Below are positions 31,314 to 44,250 of a DNA stretch of 64,000 nucleotides, one piece after another. Origin of the DNA: Liolophura sinensis. Lineage: Eukaryota; Mollusca; Polyplacophora; Chitonida; Chitonidae. Made by a program: the position numbers and the translations under genes. Position 1 is the first letter of the stretch. Every line of letters starts with the position of its first letter. The stretch lies in assembly GCF_032854445.1 (NCBI RefSeq), contig NW_027017955.1:310001-374000 (forward strand), written 5' to 3'. A model generated the notes under the pieces. The model was not told the origin of the DNA. It did not search any database and saw only the letters and a program-made list of their open reading frames with translations.

Positions 31314-34300
31314 TCACAGCTTTCCTGCCATACCAATGGTAGAGAGAAAATCAAAAATAGTATCACTTTCTACAGAATTGAAAAGTTCTGAAAGAGAGCT
31401 CACGTGATGAAAGGAATCTCGTACAGGAGCAAAGTCGCCACAGTCAAGCAATATGTGCTTGACTGTGAACCGTTGATCACAAGCAAAGCAATGAGGAGCA
31501 TCTTCTCCTTTCAACAAATACCCATGCGTAGCACGTGTGTGACCGATACGACACCTCCTCAAAATGCAAGAGCGGAGACGATGCCGTGAAAGGGAAGGCG
31601 CTGGACCAACAAACTGACGAATATCATGCAGTTTGTTGGTTGTCTGGTCATCCCATTGAGCCTGAAACAAGCGCTTGATATAGGAGCAAATAAGTGAACG
31701 CAAGTCCGAATATGGAACGTCAGTTTGGGTAGTAACGGAACGCAAAGCCGCCTTCGCGGCTTCATCTGCAGCAGTATTTCCAGGGATATCCATATGCCCT
31801 GGCACCCAACAAAAGACAATGATAAAGTCTTCATTAAGTCGTTTAAACATCTCCCTGATAGACGGAATGTCTGGATGTACAGGCGAACTAACCCAAATTG
31901 CCTGGAGGCAGCAAAGGGAGTCAGAGCAGATGAGAACTCTGCTACCTCCTAGCTTTGGAATGGACCGAAGTGCGCACAAAATTGCCTTGGTTTCTGCAGT
32001 AAATACAGAACAGGAATTTGGAAACCGAGTTGAAATGGTTCTAGGCCCAAGGACAGCGGCAGAAGCCACGCCATCATCATTCTTGGAACCGTCAGTGAAT
32101 ATGCGGTGATAAAATGGATACTTTGAACACATATTACTAAACTCCTGCTGGTATACTAAAGGGTTGGTGGAAGAATTCTTCAGGGAGGAGAGCGAGGTAT
32201 CAACCTGAGGCTCAGGACATAACCACGGTGGATCTTCCTGGATGCGTATGGGGGTGATAGTATCCAGTCCAAGTCCAGCTGCTTGCACGTGTTCCTGAAT
32301 GCGGACACCCAGTGGAGGAACAATGGATGGCTTCTGAGCATATAAGTCTTCAAATTCCGGATGGAAGACACAATCAAAGGCCGGGTTGGATGGATTGGCT
32401 CTAAGCTTGGTGATATACTGTAAGGATGGTTCAGTTCTTCGAAGCTCCGGGGGAGGCTCGTTTGCCTCAACATACAGACTCTCCACAGGAGAGGTACGGA
32501 AAGCACCTAAGCACAACCGTAGGGCCTGGTGATGTATAGTATTGAGTTTCTTCAACTGGGAGCGCGACGGACCTCCATAAACACTGCAGGCATAGTCTAG
32601 CTTAGAACGAATCAGTGCTCGATAGAGCTGAAGTAGGGTTTCGTGATCCCCTCCCCATCGAGCACTAGAGACAACCTTCAAAATATTAAGCGCCTTTAGG
32701 CATCTGGCTCTAAGATAATTAATGTGAGATTTAAATGTAAGGTGGTTATCGAAGATCACCCCGAGGAATTTTGCCTCCGGCACAACCTTGATGGGAGACC
32801 CATCTAAAAATACCTTGGGGTCTTCATGGGGGAAGTACTTCCGACAAAAGTGTACACAGTCTTCGACTTGGAGAACTTAAATCCGTTCTCCAGTGCCCAG
32901 GCATGGATTTTGTTAAGGCAAATCTGCAGCTGTCTCTCAATGGTGTGCATACCTTTGCCTCGACAAGAGATACCAAGATCGTCCACAAAAAGGGACGCAT
33001 TCATACTAGGAGATAAAACTCTGGCAAGGCTATTAATCTTACTGCTAAAGAGAGTAACTGATAAAATGCTGCCTTGAGGAACCCCCTGATCTTGTTCAAA
33101 GTAGTCAGATAGGGTAGCCCCAACCCGAACTTGGAAGTGACCATGGTCTAAGAATTTACGAATAAAGTCAGGAAGCCGACCTCTAAGTCCAAATCCATGC
33201 ATATCTTTCAGAATGCCATATTTCCAAGTAGTGTCATATGCTTTTTCCAGATCAAAAAAGACAGATACGACATGGTCACGATTAACGATACCGTTCTTAA
33301 TAAAGCATTCTAGACGAACAAGGTGATCAACAGTACTGCGATTCCTTCGAAATCCACATTGAATGTCGCTTATCAACTCATTAGTCTCCAAAATCCACAC
33401 CATGCGATCGTTAATCATCCTCTCCATAGTCTTGCATACACAACTGGTTAAGGAAATAGGACGATAGTTATTTGGATCGGTAGAATCCTTTCCGGGCTTT
33501 GGGATGGGGACAATAATAGCGTTTTGCCATGAGGCAGGAAAATTCCCGGAAATCCAAATGGTATTAAAAATTCCAAGAAGCACCCTCAAACAAGGAAGAT
33601 TCTGGAAGGTGTCGTAAAAGCTGATAGTGGATATCATCTGGCCCTGGAGTTGAATCATGGGCCTTGCTCAGGGATGCGGATAGTTCATGTAGAGAAAATG
33701 TAGCATTGTAGGATTCTTCATTTGAGGATGTAAAATCAAGATAACTTGCCTCGGTCCGTTCCTTGTCACGCTGGAACTGAGGCAAGTAATTATCTGAAGA
33801 CGAATGGTGCGCAAAAGAAGCGCCCAACCTATTGGCTATGTCAAGTTTTTCTGTCAAAGAATTATTCCCGTCTTTAAGATGATTGACAGTGACATTGGAT
33901 CCCTTGCCTTTGCAGTGGATCATATTCCAGACTTTTGACATAGGGGTACGATGATTAATCTTAGAAACATAACGTTTCCAAGAGTCACGTTTGGACTGTT
34001 TGATAGTCCTACAAGCTTTAGCTCCAGTACGCCTAACATCGTCTAAATTACCGGGAGATGGTCTACATCGGTACACGCGCTCAGCACGTTTCCTGAAACG
34101 CCTAGCTCGTTTACAGTCCTCCGTGAACCACGGTTTCTTAATACAGGGAACCGCACAAGATTTCGGGATACATTTGGAGGATACATTTGGAGGCTACATC
34201 GATTAGCTGATCCGAGAATAACTGGATAGTATCAACTGCATCAAGAAAAAGGTCGCTAGTAAGTGTTTCACCACACAGAACAGCAAAGCGGGGCCAGTCT

Positions 34301-34996
34301 GCTTAATCATAATTAAAGCGTGGAAGGGAGGAAGATACCGGCTCCTCAAGGGTAAGTATGGTGGGGAAGTGGTCGCTTCCGCACAGATCATCATGGACGC
34401 TCCAGCTGAATTCCGATCTTAGCCCTGCATCAGCCAGAGCTAAATCAAGGATCGAATAAATGCCCTTTGCAGGATGAAGGTAAGTATGTGTGCCATCATT
34501 TAAGTCGCATAGAGAGTTATTAGATATAAAATCCTCCAATACAGAGCCCTTCTGGTTACGTTTAGAGTCACCCCAGAGAACACTATGGGCATTAAAGTCA
34601 CCCCAAAGAAGGCACGGTGTAGGTAATTGATCACATAGATTTTGCAGCTCTTTTTGGTGAAGAGTAGAAGAAGGTGGTATATAAATACAACAGATTGTTA
34701 ATACTATACCCAGTATGATACGCACTGCCACCGCCTGCAAATCGGTGTTCAGTGCCATTTTATTGTGTATTACACCCTGCCTAATCAAAAGAGAAGAACC
34801 CCCTGATGCCTTTTCCATTCGTAGACGTGGCAACAGCGTGATGAGATACATAACCTCGACATTGATAACTAGGATCAGTCAGAGTTTCCTGCAAGCTAAA
34901 AGCTATGGGACTGAGGTCTTGAGCTAACATCTGGAGCTCTGCGAGGTTATACCTCAATCCTCTACAGTTCCACTGTAAGATCTTTGTAGTAGCCAT
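31314..34996 (-). pseudogene. LINE A ORF2, broken
   Basis: Same lesions as the copy at 15348-19030. Variants include H in DSFHHVSS (private) and G in LDHGHFQ. It also has MYLITLLPRL in the endonuclease region. The last two variants are shared with the next copy. Confidence 0.9.
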
Positions 34997-35005
34997 TATT
35001 AATAT

Positions 35006-36145
35006 TTATTTACTCTTTTTCTTTTTTCTGGACTTCTTATACATCGCTGCCCTACGCTCAGCAAAATCCTCCTGTGACAACGTTATCAACATCCTCTGCT
35101 TTTTAGCCTTGTCAACTTTAGAGTCTCGTCGCAATGTGCGATAATACGACCCCAGGGATGTTGAGACAGGTACCAAGACCTCACCCTTGCCATTGGTATA
35201 GGCAGGCAAGTCTTCGGGTGCATCCATTTCCGAAAGAGATTCCTCCATATTGGATTCTCCACCAGTCCTAGACATATCAGATTGCTGAGAGCTTCCCTGA
35301 GGATCAAGGCAATGTGCTATATCTCTAGTGTCTAACTGTGACATTGTAGACGGGTCAGGGCTGAACGTGCTACCCCATAAGGACGGGCTCTTACCAAGTG
35401 CACCTTTGGAGGGCATCACGCCACTGGATTGCGTCTCCTTAATGCAGGATGGCGTTGTATCCGAAATTTCTGACGATCAAGAGGTAAGGAGGAATTCGAG
35501 ATTTGACTCATACCGACAACCCACTCCGGGCTATTTGATGTCTGAGATGCCTCGCAAAGGCTCTGGGGCCCACCTACTACTGGCGATTCGCTTAACTTCC
35601 TTACCTTATTTGTAGCACTCTCCAGCTTCCTCGTTGTCAGCAGCAGAGTTATCCAAAGTCCCTTTATTTTGTTGACTGGAAGGAACAGACTCGGCAGAAA
35701 CCCCAATTTCCATATCATCCCGCAAAGGTTCTACACAGTCAACTCTATATATGATTTATTTGACAGCATCGCTGGCGATGTTGTCATCAATTATTTGAAG
35801 GCCATTGGCCTTTATCATAAAATATAAATTTTAATTGTCATAAATATCTGTAGATAAACAGTTATATACATATAGATTTATACATGTACTATAACCCTGG
35901 TTTTCGAGTTTTAACTCTTATTTTTCTTTTATACGATTTTAAACATGTCTGTACTTTTTGTTTTACTTTTGATGTTCATATTATCATATCGAAAACCTTA
36001 ACCGTCTCGCGTTTTCACCTTGTTCTCGCCACGATATGGCTGAAATATTGCCGATGTGGCGTTAAGCCATAATCATTCATTCATTCATTCCATATCATCC
36101 CCATGTCCCTGACTATAATTACCATCATCATCTCCTCGACCTTCA
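35006..36145 (-). pseudogene. LINE A ORF1, C-terminal fragment, interrupted
   Basis: Same structure. G replaces D in NGKGEVLVP (shared with the next copy) and L replaces V in STSLGSYY (private). Confidence 0.7.
35722..36087 (+). mobile_element. 5'-truncated LINE B insertion in LINE A ORF1
   Basis: 366 bp with four CATT units; target duplications at 35708-35721 and 36088-36101. Confidence 0.93.
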
Positions 36146-38485
36146 CCCCCGTGGGGTTTCCGGGGTGATAAGAATAGGGCCTCAGCCCTCTAGGCAAGCT
36201 TGTCGTAAAAGTCGACTAACCTAGAGCTCTCCTGTGTGAGCCCGGTGAATATAATAGGCTCACATCTTCTCGGTTGTGTGAGAGGCAACCGGGGAGCGAC
36301 CTGTTTGCCGTGGGTTGCGACCCGTAATCTCCGAGGACGGGATCCTGGTGGCTGAGGGTGGGTTGGTCTTGCGAGATCCTCGCGCCCAACACTCCGCTTT
36401 GGCCCTTACTTGGAGTGAGACGGGAGGTCGGATGGGCCCGGTCCGATCAATCGGCTTGGTCATGTCTTGCCTTTACGTGGTTCCAATTGCCTCAATAACA
36501 GCATATCGTTTGGCGAACAAATATTATTTCTGAAATATCGTTTGTAGGACTACGTTTTGAGGCGGTGGCTCATGGGTCAATCGAGTAGATTGAATTTAAC
36601 CTGTTGGTATAAATCAATCTGTTCGAGTATACCTCATATGGAATCCTTGGTGCCTTTCCTGCTGGGTATCCCCAGGTTCAGACATCGCCCTTGTTGGCCC
36701 TCCGTGGTGGGTGGGGAACATATGGGCTGAATTTTATATACATATTGCCATGTCATCTATAAACCTTAATTCGAATGTTTTAAATCTAAATACCAGGTCT
36801 TCCTCTCAGCCGATTTCAAGCGCTGACAAAAAGAGGAAATTAGAGGTTTTGTCGGATTCGGCTGATAACGGACAGGACAGCTGGCCGGCCTTTATGGTTC
36901 TCTCAACAAAGAGTGAACAAAAGCCGGCCTCCAAAATTCATCCATTTGTACTGAAAAGGGCCCTGCAGGGTTCAGCAGGTACATTAAAAAACGTCAAGAA
37001 ATTACGATCCGGAGACATTCTTATTGAATGTTTCCGGGAACAACAGTCCATAAATTTATTAGCTTTAAACAAAATAAATGATATTCCTGTGTATACATCC
37101 CCCCATAACTCCCTGAACAGCTGTCAGGGAATTATACGTGACAGAGATCAGGATATCATTGATCTATCAGAAGAAGAAATCTGCACTGAACTGAAGTCAC
37201 AAGGTGTTACCAGAGTGAAACGCTTCAATATGAAGAAATCTGGTAACATCATTAAACTAAATACATATCTTCTCACCTTCAACAGTAAATCTATTCCGTC
37301 ATATATTTACATTGGCCCGTATAGGGTTGGTGTGGACTTATATATACCTAACCCAACACGTTGTTTCAAGTGTCAAAAGTTTGGCCATGGCAAGGGCCAG
37401 TGTAAAAATAAACTGATTTGTTTCCGGTGCGGCAGCGGGGGCCATGATGGTTTCGACTGCAGCAGCACAGCAAAGTGCTGCAATTGTGGTGGAGATCACA
37501 TGGCCTCCTCTAGGGACTGCCCACTTTTTGTAAAAGAAAAACAAATAATCACAATAAAGACTAAAAACAATATATCATATCAGGAGGCCCGGAAATTGGT
37601 CTCCCCTCCTAACATTTCACTGCAGACTTCATTTGCCAGTGCGGTCAAGCGAGTAGCATCTGTTGCTACTCAAACATCAATGACTTGGCCCATTGGAAAC
37701 CAGAAACCATGTCTTATTTCTGTTGAACCTACTGTTCGACCTGCTTTTAATACGTCCTCAACCCAGACTGCCTCAATACAACAGATCAAACCAGCCAATA
37801 ACACTGACCAACCCGATATTCCTAAACCTAGTCAACCTAAAAACAAAAATGTGTCCGAAAATAAACCTCAAAATAAAAACAATAAACCTAGTAAACCCAG
37901 TGGCCCAACAGAGCGTCCCTCTAAGGCCACTGGGGACCCTGTCCAAACTTATAATAAATTTGGACCGTTGGAGGACGTTGGTTTTTCAACATCAGATGCG
38001 GATGTGATGGATACATCACCCGCACCAGGGAGATCTAACAGCCGATCTCCCAGGATGGGTCGTCCACGGTCCAAACATAAAGAAAAATCTCCTATACGTC
38101 TCCCTCCGTAATGGCGATATACGACAAAATTATACAGTGGAATTGTCGAGGCCTTAAGGTCAATTTTATTGAAATAACACAGCTTGTTCAATCATTAAAT
38201 CCTATAGCCCTGTGTCTTCAGGAAACTCATTTGAAAACATCTGACAAAGATAAAATAACTCTTAAAAATTACTCATTATACAGTACGTACTCTAATGAAG
38301 AAGATCGAGCTGCAGGCGGCACCTCTATCTTCGTCAATAACAATGTTATTCACAGCCCTGTTGCTCTGGATACAGAGCTTCAGGCTGTGGCCGTTCGTGT
38401 TTCATTATGTGAAACAATCACATTATGTTCAGTGTATATTCCCCCGAACATTTCTTTGTCAGCTTTGCAGTTACATAATTTAAAA
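36146..38485 (+). mobile_element. LINE B, 5' half
   Basis: Longest 5' UTR of the four: it keeps the CGCCCAACAC segment near 36385 that units 1, 2 and 4 lack but that the second B 5' UTR also has, so this is probably the older state. Confidence 0.88.
36750..38111 (+). CDS. LINE B ORF1 protein with three zinc knuckles
   Basis: Intact 453-residue frame with private changes K to E (CFREQQ), E to G inside the second knuckle (CFRCGSGGHDGFDC; metal ligands kept) and N to S (FASAVKR). It shares SDADVMD with unit 4. It ends in TAATG at 38109-38113. Confidence 0.9.
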   Translation: MSSINLNSNVLNLNTRSSSQPISSADKKRKLEVLSDSADNGQDSWPAFMVLSTKSEQKPASKIHPFVLKRALQGSAGTLKNVKKLRSGDILIECFREQQSINLLALNKINDIPVYTSPHNSLNSCQGIIRDRDQDIIDLSEEEICTELKSQGVTRVKRFNMKKSGNIIKLNTYLLTFNSKSIPSYIYIGPYRVGVDLYIPNPTRCFKCQKFGHGKGQCKNKLICFRCGSGGHDGFDCSSTAKCCNCGGDHMASSRDCPLFVKEKQIITIKTKNNISYQEARKLVSPPNISLQTSFASAVKRVASVATQTSMTWPIGNQKPCLISVEPTVRPAFNTSSTQTASIQQIKPANNTDQPDIPKPSQPKNKNVSENKPQNKNNKPSKPSGPTERPSKATGDPVQTYNKFGPLEDVGFSTSDADVMDTSPAPGRSNSRSPRMGRPRSKHKEKSPIRLPP

Positions 38486-38491
38486 GAATGA
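38111..38491 (+). pseudogene. LINE B ORF2, N-terminal endonuclease fragment
   Basis: Same 125-codon fragment as in unit 1. Confidence 0.85.
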
Positions 38492-40260
38492 ATGAATGAA
38501 TGATTATGGCTTAACGCCACATCGGCAATATTTCAGCCATACCGTGGCGAGAACAAGGTGAAAGCAAGAGACAATTAGGGTTTTCGATATGACAATATGA
38601 ACACCAAAAGTAAAACAAAAAGTACAGACGTGATTAAAATCGAATAAAAGAAAAATAAGATTTAAAACTCGAAAACCAGGGTTAGAGTACATGTATAAAT
38701 ATATATAACTGTTTATCTATAGATATCCATGACAATTAAAATTTATATTTTATGATATAGGCCAATGGCCTTCAAACAATTTATGACAACATCGCCAGCG
38801 ATGCTGTCAAACAAATCATATATAGAGTGGACTGTGTAGAATCTCTGCCGAACATGGGCAAAGTCTACACAGTCAACCAGAATATGTTTGATGCCATATT
38901 GAGCATCACATCCAACACACTCGGGAGCACTGCTCCCATCCAAGATGAAATTGTGTGTCAGATGAGAATGTCCAATAAGGCATCTGGTTAAAACGACTTG
39001 GTCTCTACGAGACATATCAAATGTATATGAATTATAGCCAATGACCGGATGAATGGCATGCAGTTTATTATGGACCTGCAAGTTCCATTCACCCTGCCAA
39101 AGGCCACGAATATATTTAAGAATATTGGACTTCATGTCAGTATAAGGGATTTTTATCTTAGATATGGGTTTATTTAGGGCAGCTCTCGCCTCCCTGTCTG
39201 CGACTGTGTTTCCATGGATACCAATATGACTTGGTATCCAGCAGAATATAATATCTTTACCTCTTCTAATTAATTTCCTATGTATAGCTAAAATTTGAAG
39301 GATCAAGGGATTTTTAAATTTATTATTCTGTATTGCCAATAGGCAAGACAACGAGTCAGTGCATATCATTGCCCTCTGGGCACACCCAGAAGAAACATAT
39401 GATAAGGCCAGGAGTATACCTCTGGCCTCGGCAGAGAATATTGAAGAAGAGGATGGAAGACGAAAGGAAGAGACTCGCTGCTCCATGACAGCCGCAGTCG
39501 CAACCCTGTCCCCATCCTTCAACCCGTCAGTATATATAAATTTATAATCCATATAATTAGCTTTAATTTCAGCAAAACCTTGCTGAATTATAAGAGAATT
39601 TATATTCGATTTATTATATTTACGTAGATCAAATATTAGTTTAGGTTGTGGGAGAAGCCACGGAGGAGACTCCGGAAAAGACACCGGAGCTATATCCTCC
39701 AGCTTGATGTTAGCTCCCACAATATGGTCCCGTATACGAAGACCGAACGAAGGGATCTTGTTAGGACATTTAGTATATTTGTCTACATACAATGGATTGA
39801 AAACACAGTCGTAGGCAGGGTTTGTTGGATGTGGTTTAAGCTTTGTAGCATATTGAAGGCTAAGTTTTATACGTCGGTTATATAAAGAAGGCTCATTTGC
39901 CTCCACGTATAAACGTTCTACTGGTGAGGTTCTAAAAGCACCAAGGCTGAGCCTCAAACCTTGGTGATGAACAGGATCCAACATTTTAATGTACGAATTC
40001 CTAGCGGAACCGTAAATGATGGATCCATAGTCCAATTTAGACCTCACCAGAGAACGATATAAATTAAGTAAAACTGATCGGTCAGCACCCCAATCGGTGC
40101 TAGACACGACCTTAATTATATCGAGAGCCTTTGTACATTTAGCTTTAAGCATTTTTATATGAGGTGTAATTGATATTCGATTTTTTGTCAAAAATAAAAC
40201 CCCTAAAAATTTAAAAATTTCATATAAAAAAAACCTCTGTGCCAGATGTCAATGTTATAG
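38486..40260 (-). mobile_element. LINE B, 3' half, inverted, with 210-bp deletion
   Basis: As in the other units, except that a net 210 bp is missing at about 40211-40221, with an extra AAAAATTT at the join. Confidence 0.82.
38743..40260 (-). pseudogene. LINE B ORF2 C-terminal fragment lacking the RT active site
   Basis: The open frame starts at 40191 (482 codons). The deletion removed the YVDD block and the following ~70 residues. RNase H acidic residues remain. Private changes are DREARA for DREAKA and RCLIGH for RCRIGH. Confidence 0.87.
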
Positions 40261-40545
40261 CCAAACTAAACTATCAGGCAAAAGAAAGGTGTCACCGTAT
40301 TTTTTTTCATAAAAAAAAAGTAAAAGCGCGGTTCCGGGTTTGATTCTAAGCAGGACTTAGTGTATGAATGCATAGTTTCCTCTACCAGAACGCATCGTCA
40401 CCAACGCAGCAACTGGAATTGTGAAATTGCGACCACATGCAAAACGTCCTTTTGAGGCATGGCTCGTGATGCACGTGCGGTAATGTTGCATAAATACTCT
40501 TGCTCGAAAGAGAAGACATTCAGTGACCGAAAAAACACCAACAGT
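40261..40545. other. Unassigned 285 bp upstream of Tc1-like fragment
   Basis: Same as 8521-8805; nothing recognised. Confidence 0.4.
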
Positions 40546-40830
40546 ATGCCAAGACTTACGCAAGCGCAACGAGACCAGGCCATCGGTATGTCCACCATGG
40601 CAGTCTCGCAACGTCACATTGCAAGAACGTTCAACTGCAGCCAAACCACCATCAGGAGGTTGTTGATACGCTATCAGCAGACAGGCCAGACCCAAGACAG
40701 ACCAAGATCGGGAAGACCGAGGCTGAAGATCGCTACATCCGGCAGATCCACCTCCGAAACGTCAACAGCGGCGACGGCACTAGGCCATGTCATCAGCCCC
40801 AGAACAACACTGTGTCGTCTTCGTTCAACT
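40546..40830 (+). pseudogene. Tc1/mariner-like transposase, N-terminal fragment
   Basis: Same fragment and same frameshifts as unit 1. Confidence 0.82.
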
Positions 40831-41611
40831 CCCCCGTGGGGTTTCCGGGGTGATAAAAATAGGACGTCAGTCCTCTAGGCAAGCTTGTCGTAAAAGTCGA
40901 CTAACCTAGAGCTCTCCTGTGTGAGCCCGGTGAATATAATAGGCTCACATCTTCCCGGTTGTGTGAGAGGCAACTGGGGAGCGACCTGTTTGCCTTGGGA
41001 CCCGTGATCAACGAGGACGGGATCTTGGTGGCTGAGGGCGTGTTGGTCTTGCGAGATCCTCACGCCCAACACGTCACTTTGGGCCTTACTTGGGGAGAGA
41101 CGGGAGGTCGGATGGGCCCGATCCGATCAATCGGCTTGGTCACGCCTTTCCTCTGCGTGGCCCCAAAATTTCTCCATAACACCACTCAGTAAAGAATAAT
41201 TGTTATTTCTGAAATTTCGTTTGCGGTACTACGTTTTCAGGCGGTGGCTCATGGACCAGTCGAGTAGTATGTGTCTGATGTGTGACCTTATTAGCCTAAT
41301 GGGGTTTGCTTATGGACGTGGAGTCCTTGGTGCGTTTCCTGGTGGGTAACCCCAGGTTCAGGCATCGCCCTTGTTGGCACTCCGTGGGTGGGGTGGGGAA
41401 CACGTGGGGTGAATTCGTATTATATATTGATTATGTCTATCCTAACCCTTCCAAACCAAATGTATCTAACAAATAAAATAACCAGGTCTTCCTCTCATCC
41501 GACTTCGTCGAATGCTGACAAAAAGAGGAAGTTAGAGGTTTTGTCAGGCTGCCTTGATAATGCGCAGGATACATGGCCGCCTTTCATCGTTCTCTCAACA
41601 AGGAGTGAACA
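40831..41611 (+). mobile_element. Second LINE B 5' end (5' UTR plus ORF1 start)
   Basis: 5 bp (GGTTGCG reduced to GG) are missing near 40998. The ORF1 fragment runs from ATG 41433 to 41611 and reads KRKLEV, as in the full ORF1, where the other units read KRELEV. Confidence 0.85.
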
Positions 41612-42709
41612 GAATGAATGAATGATTATGGCTTAACGCCACATCGGCAATATTTCAGCCATATCGTGGCGAGAACAAGGTCAAAAAGTGAGATGGTTAA
41701 GGTTTTCGATATAATAATATGAACACCAAAAGTAAAACAAAAAGTACAGACATGTTTAAAATAGTATGAAAGAAAAATAAGAGTTAAAACTCGAAAACCA
41801 GGGGTTGTGCCCAGAGGGCAATGATATGCACTGACTCGTTGTCTTGCTTATTGGCAATACAGAACAATAAATTTAAAAATCCCTTGATCCTTCAAATTTT
41901 AGCTATACAGGAATTAATTAGGAAGCTAATTAGAAGAGGTAAAGATATTATATTCTGCTGGATACCAAGTCATATTGGTATCCATGGAAACACAGTCGCA
42001 GACAGGGAGGCGAAAGCTGCCCTAAATAAACCCATATCTAAGATAAAAATCCCTTATACTGACATGAAGTCCAATATTCTTAAATATATTCGTGGCCTTT
42101 GGCAGGGTGAATGGAACTTGCAGGTCCATAATAAACTGCATGTTATTCATCCGGTCATTGGCTATAATTCATATACACTTGATATGTCTCGTAGAGACCA
42201 AGTCGTTTTAACCAGATGCCATATTGGGCATTCTCGTCTAACGCACAATTTCATACTAGATGGGAGCAGTGCTCCCGAGTGTGTTGGATGTGATGCTCAA
42301 TATGGCATCAAACATATCTTGGTTGACTGTGTCGACTTTGCCCATGTTCGGCAAAGATTCTACACAGTCAACTCTATATATGATTTATTTGACAGCATCG
42401 CTGGCGATGTTGTCATAAATTATTTGAAGGCCATTGGCCTATATCATTAAATATAAAATTTAATTGTCACAAATATCTATAGATAAACAGTTATATACAT
42501 ATAGATTGATTTACACATATACTATAACCCTGGTTTTCGAGTTTTAACTCTTATTTTTCTTTTATACGATTTTTAACAGGTCTACTTTTTGTTTTACTTT
42601 TGATGTTTATATTATCATATCGAAAACCTTAACCGTCTCGCGTTTTCACCTTGTTCTCGCCACGATATGGCTGAAATATTGCCAATGTGGGGTTACGCCA
42701 TATTCATTC
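41612..42709. mobile_element. Foldback structure: inverted LINE B 3' UTRs around RNase H
   Basis: Left arm 41612 to about 41804, right arm about 42528-42709. Confidence 0.8.
41821..42450 (+). CDS. LINE B RNase H / C-terminal fragment, open frame
   Basis: 209 codons; a TAA at 42448-42450 replaces the last two codons. It reads HVRQRF and KAIGLY, matching the main B copy, whereas units 1, 2 and 4 share HVGQRF and KALGLY. Confidence 0.75.
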   Translation: MICTDSLSCLLAIQNNKFKNPLILQILAIQELIRKLIRRGKDIIFCWIPSHIGIHGNTVADREAKAALNKPISKIKIPYTDMKSNILKYIRGLWQGEWNLQVHNKLHVIHPVIGYNSYTLDMSRRDQVVLTRCHIGHSRLTHNFILDGSSAPECVGCDAQYGIKHILVDCVDFAHVRQRFYTVNSIYDLFDSIAGDVVINYLKAIGLYH

Positions 42710-43098
42710 TAGGTCAGTCGCCTTTCACGACAAGATTATCTGCAGAGTCTATCGGAGCTGGGGCTTAACATATTTCCACTACACACTGCAAGTAGCTTGG
42801 GCCGTGGAAGGCCTAGTCGTGGAAGCAAATGAAAACTGCGGGCCTGTATTCCAACAAATCCGACCAGGGTGTGGGGACCACCAGGTCCTGAGGAAGGATC
42901 TACTTTCCCTATCCCCCTGCGTGCGGTCCAAATAAATGCATTTATTGCGTCAGGTAGAAACCTCAATCCACCAAATCCAGGTCTAACCTGACGCGTTTGA
43001 CCATAGCAATGGAGATGAACCACGCGAGGTGCATACGGCACGCTCTTTCGTGACCCACCACTTCTGCTAGGTCACGTGACCACAAGTTACTGCCCCTC
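42710..43098. other. Unrecognised 389 bp with palindrome and hairpin
   Basis: Same features as 10975-11363: palindrome 42931-42946, hairpin arms 42947-42963 and 42979-42994, GGTCACGTGACC 43070-43081. Confidence 0.5.
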
Positions 43099-43660
43099 CC
43101 CCCGTGGGATCTCCGGGGTCATAAGAGTAGGACCCCAGTTCTCTAGGCAAGACTGTCGTACGAGGCGACTAGCTTAGAGTGTGGTTCTGGTGAATAGAAT
43201 AATTTCACAGCCTCCCTGGGCTTGTCGTACAAAGTGAATAAAAGGGTCAACCTGTTTGCCGTGGGTTGCGACCCGTGATAGGGGAGGACGGGATTCTGGT
43301 GCCTGAGGGCGGGTTGGCCTTGCGAGATCCTCACGTATAACAGTCTACTTCGGTCCTTACTTCTGCAAAGACGGTCGGTCGGAGGGCCCGTTCCGAGGTC
43401 ACGCCAGTCCGGATGTCCGGGCATCAACCTTCATATATCTCGATTTCGTATAAATTGACTACTTTCCGTGTTGGACGTTTTTAGTGAGATGTTGGGATGT
43501 CTGGACGGTGGTTGCGGGGTCAATCGACTTGGCCGTTTATAGTTTATTAGCCTGGCGGAGTATGAGCGAAGAATCCACCTTACCGAGGATGGCGTAGAAC
43601 TCTCTGCTGCTTACCCGCAGGAGGCGTTCCATCGTATATGTAATGGCACTCCGTTGCTGG
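43099..43660 (+). mobile_element. Third, diverged LINE B 5' UTR
   Basis: Same as 11364-11925. Confidence 0.78.
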
Positions 43661-44105
43661 TTAAGGTGCTTAAGGTTTTCGAAATGATGGCGAGAACATG
43701 AAAAATAAAACAAAAAGTACAGACATGTTTAAAATCAGATAAGAAAAAACCAAACAAGTTAAAACACCAAAACCAGTATATTTAAAAAGTACTATATCTG
43801 GAAAGCTATATGTATGTACCATTTTATCCATAAATATTAACACATAAACAAATTTATATTTTATGATATAGGCCAATGGTCCTCAAATATTTTATGACAA
43901 CATCGCCAGCGATCATATATAGAGTTGACTGTATAGAATCTTTGCCGAACATGAGCAAAGTCAACCAGGGTATGTTTGATGCCGTATTCTGCATCACATC
44001 CAATATACTCGGGAGCACTGCTCCCATCTAGGATGAAATTGTGTGTCAGATGAGAATGCCCAATACGACACCTCGTTAAAACTACTTGGTCTCTGCGAGA
44101 CATTT

Positions 44106-44250
44106 GACGGTCTGCCAGTAACCTGCGGATGGTCGTGGGTTTCCCCCGTGCTGTGAGCGGTTTCCACCCACCATAATGCTGGCCGCCGTCGTACAAGTGA
44201 AATATTCTTGAGTACAGCGTAAAACAACAATCAAATCAAAAAAAAAAAAC
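44106..44250 (+). mobile_element. SINE fragment with poly(A)
   Basis: Same insertion, A12, TACAGCGT variant. Confidence 0.75.

Larger units (their letters stand above)
15976..31941. repeat. Tandem unit 2
   Basis: Same content as unit 1, 15966 bp. It lacks one A in the SINE poly(A) and 8 bp near 31310, just inside the LINE A 3' UTR. It also has a private I-to-L change in the RT VPIPKP motif near 17538. Most other variants match unit 1 rather than units 3 and 4. Confidence 0.97.
31162..36145 (-). mobile_element. LINE A
   Basis: Copy whose 3' UTR has lost 8 bp (GGTAGTTT) near 31310 and whose 3' hairpin has a G-to-A change at 31217, breaking one stem pair. The remainder matches the other copies, including the nested B fragment. 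Confidence 0.88.
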
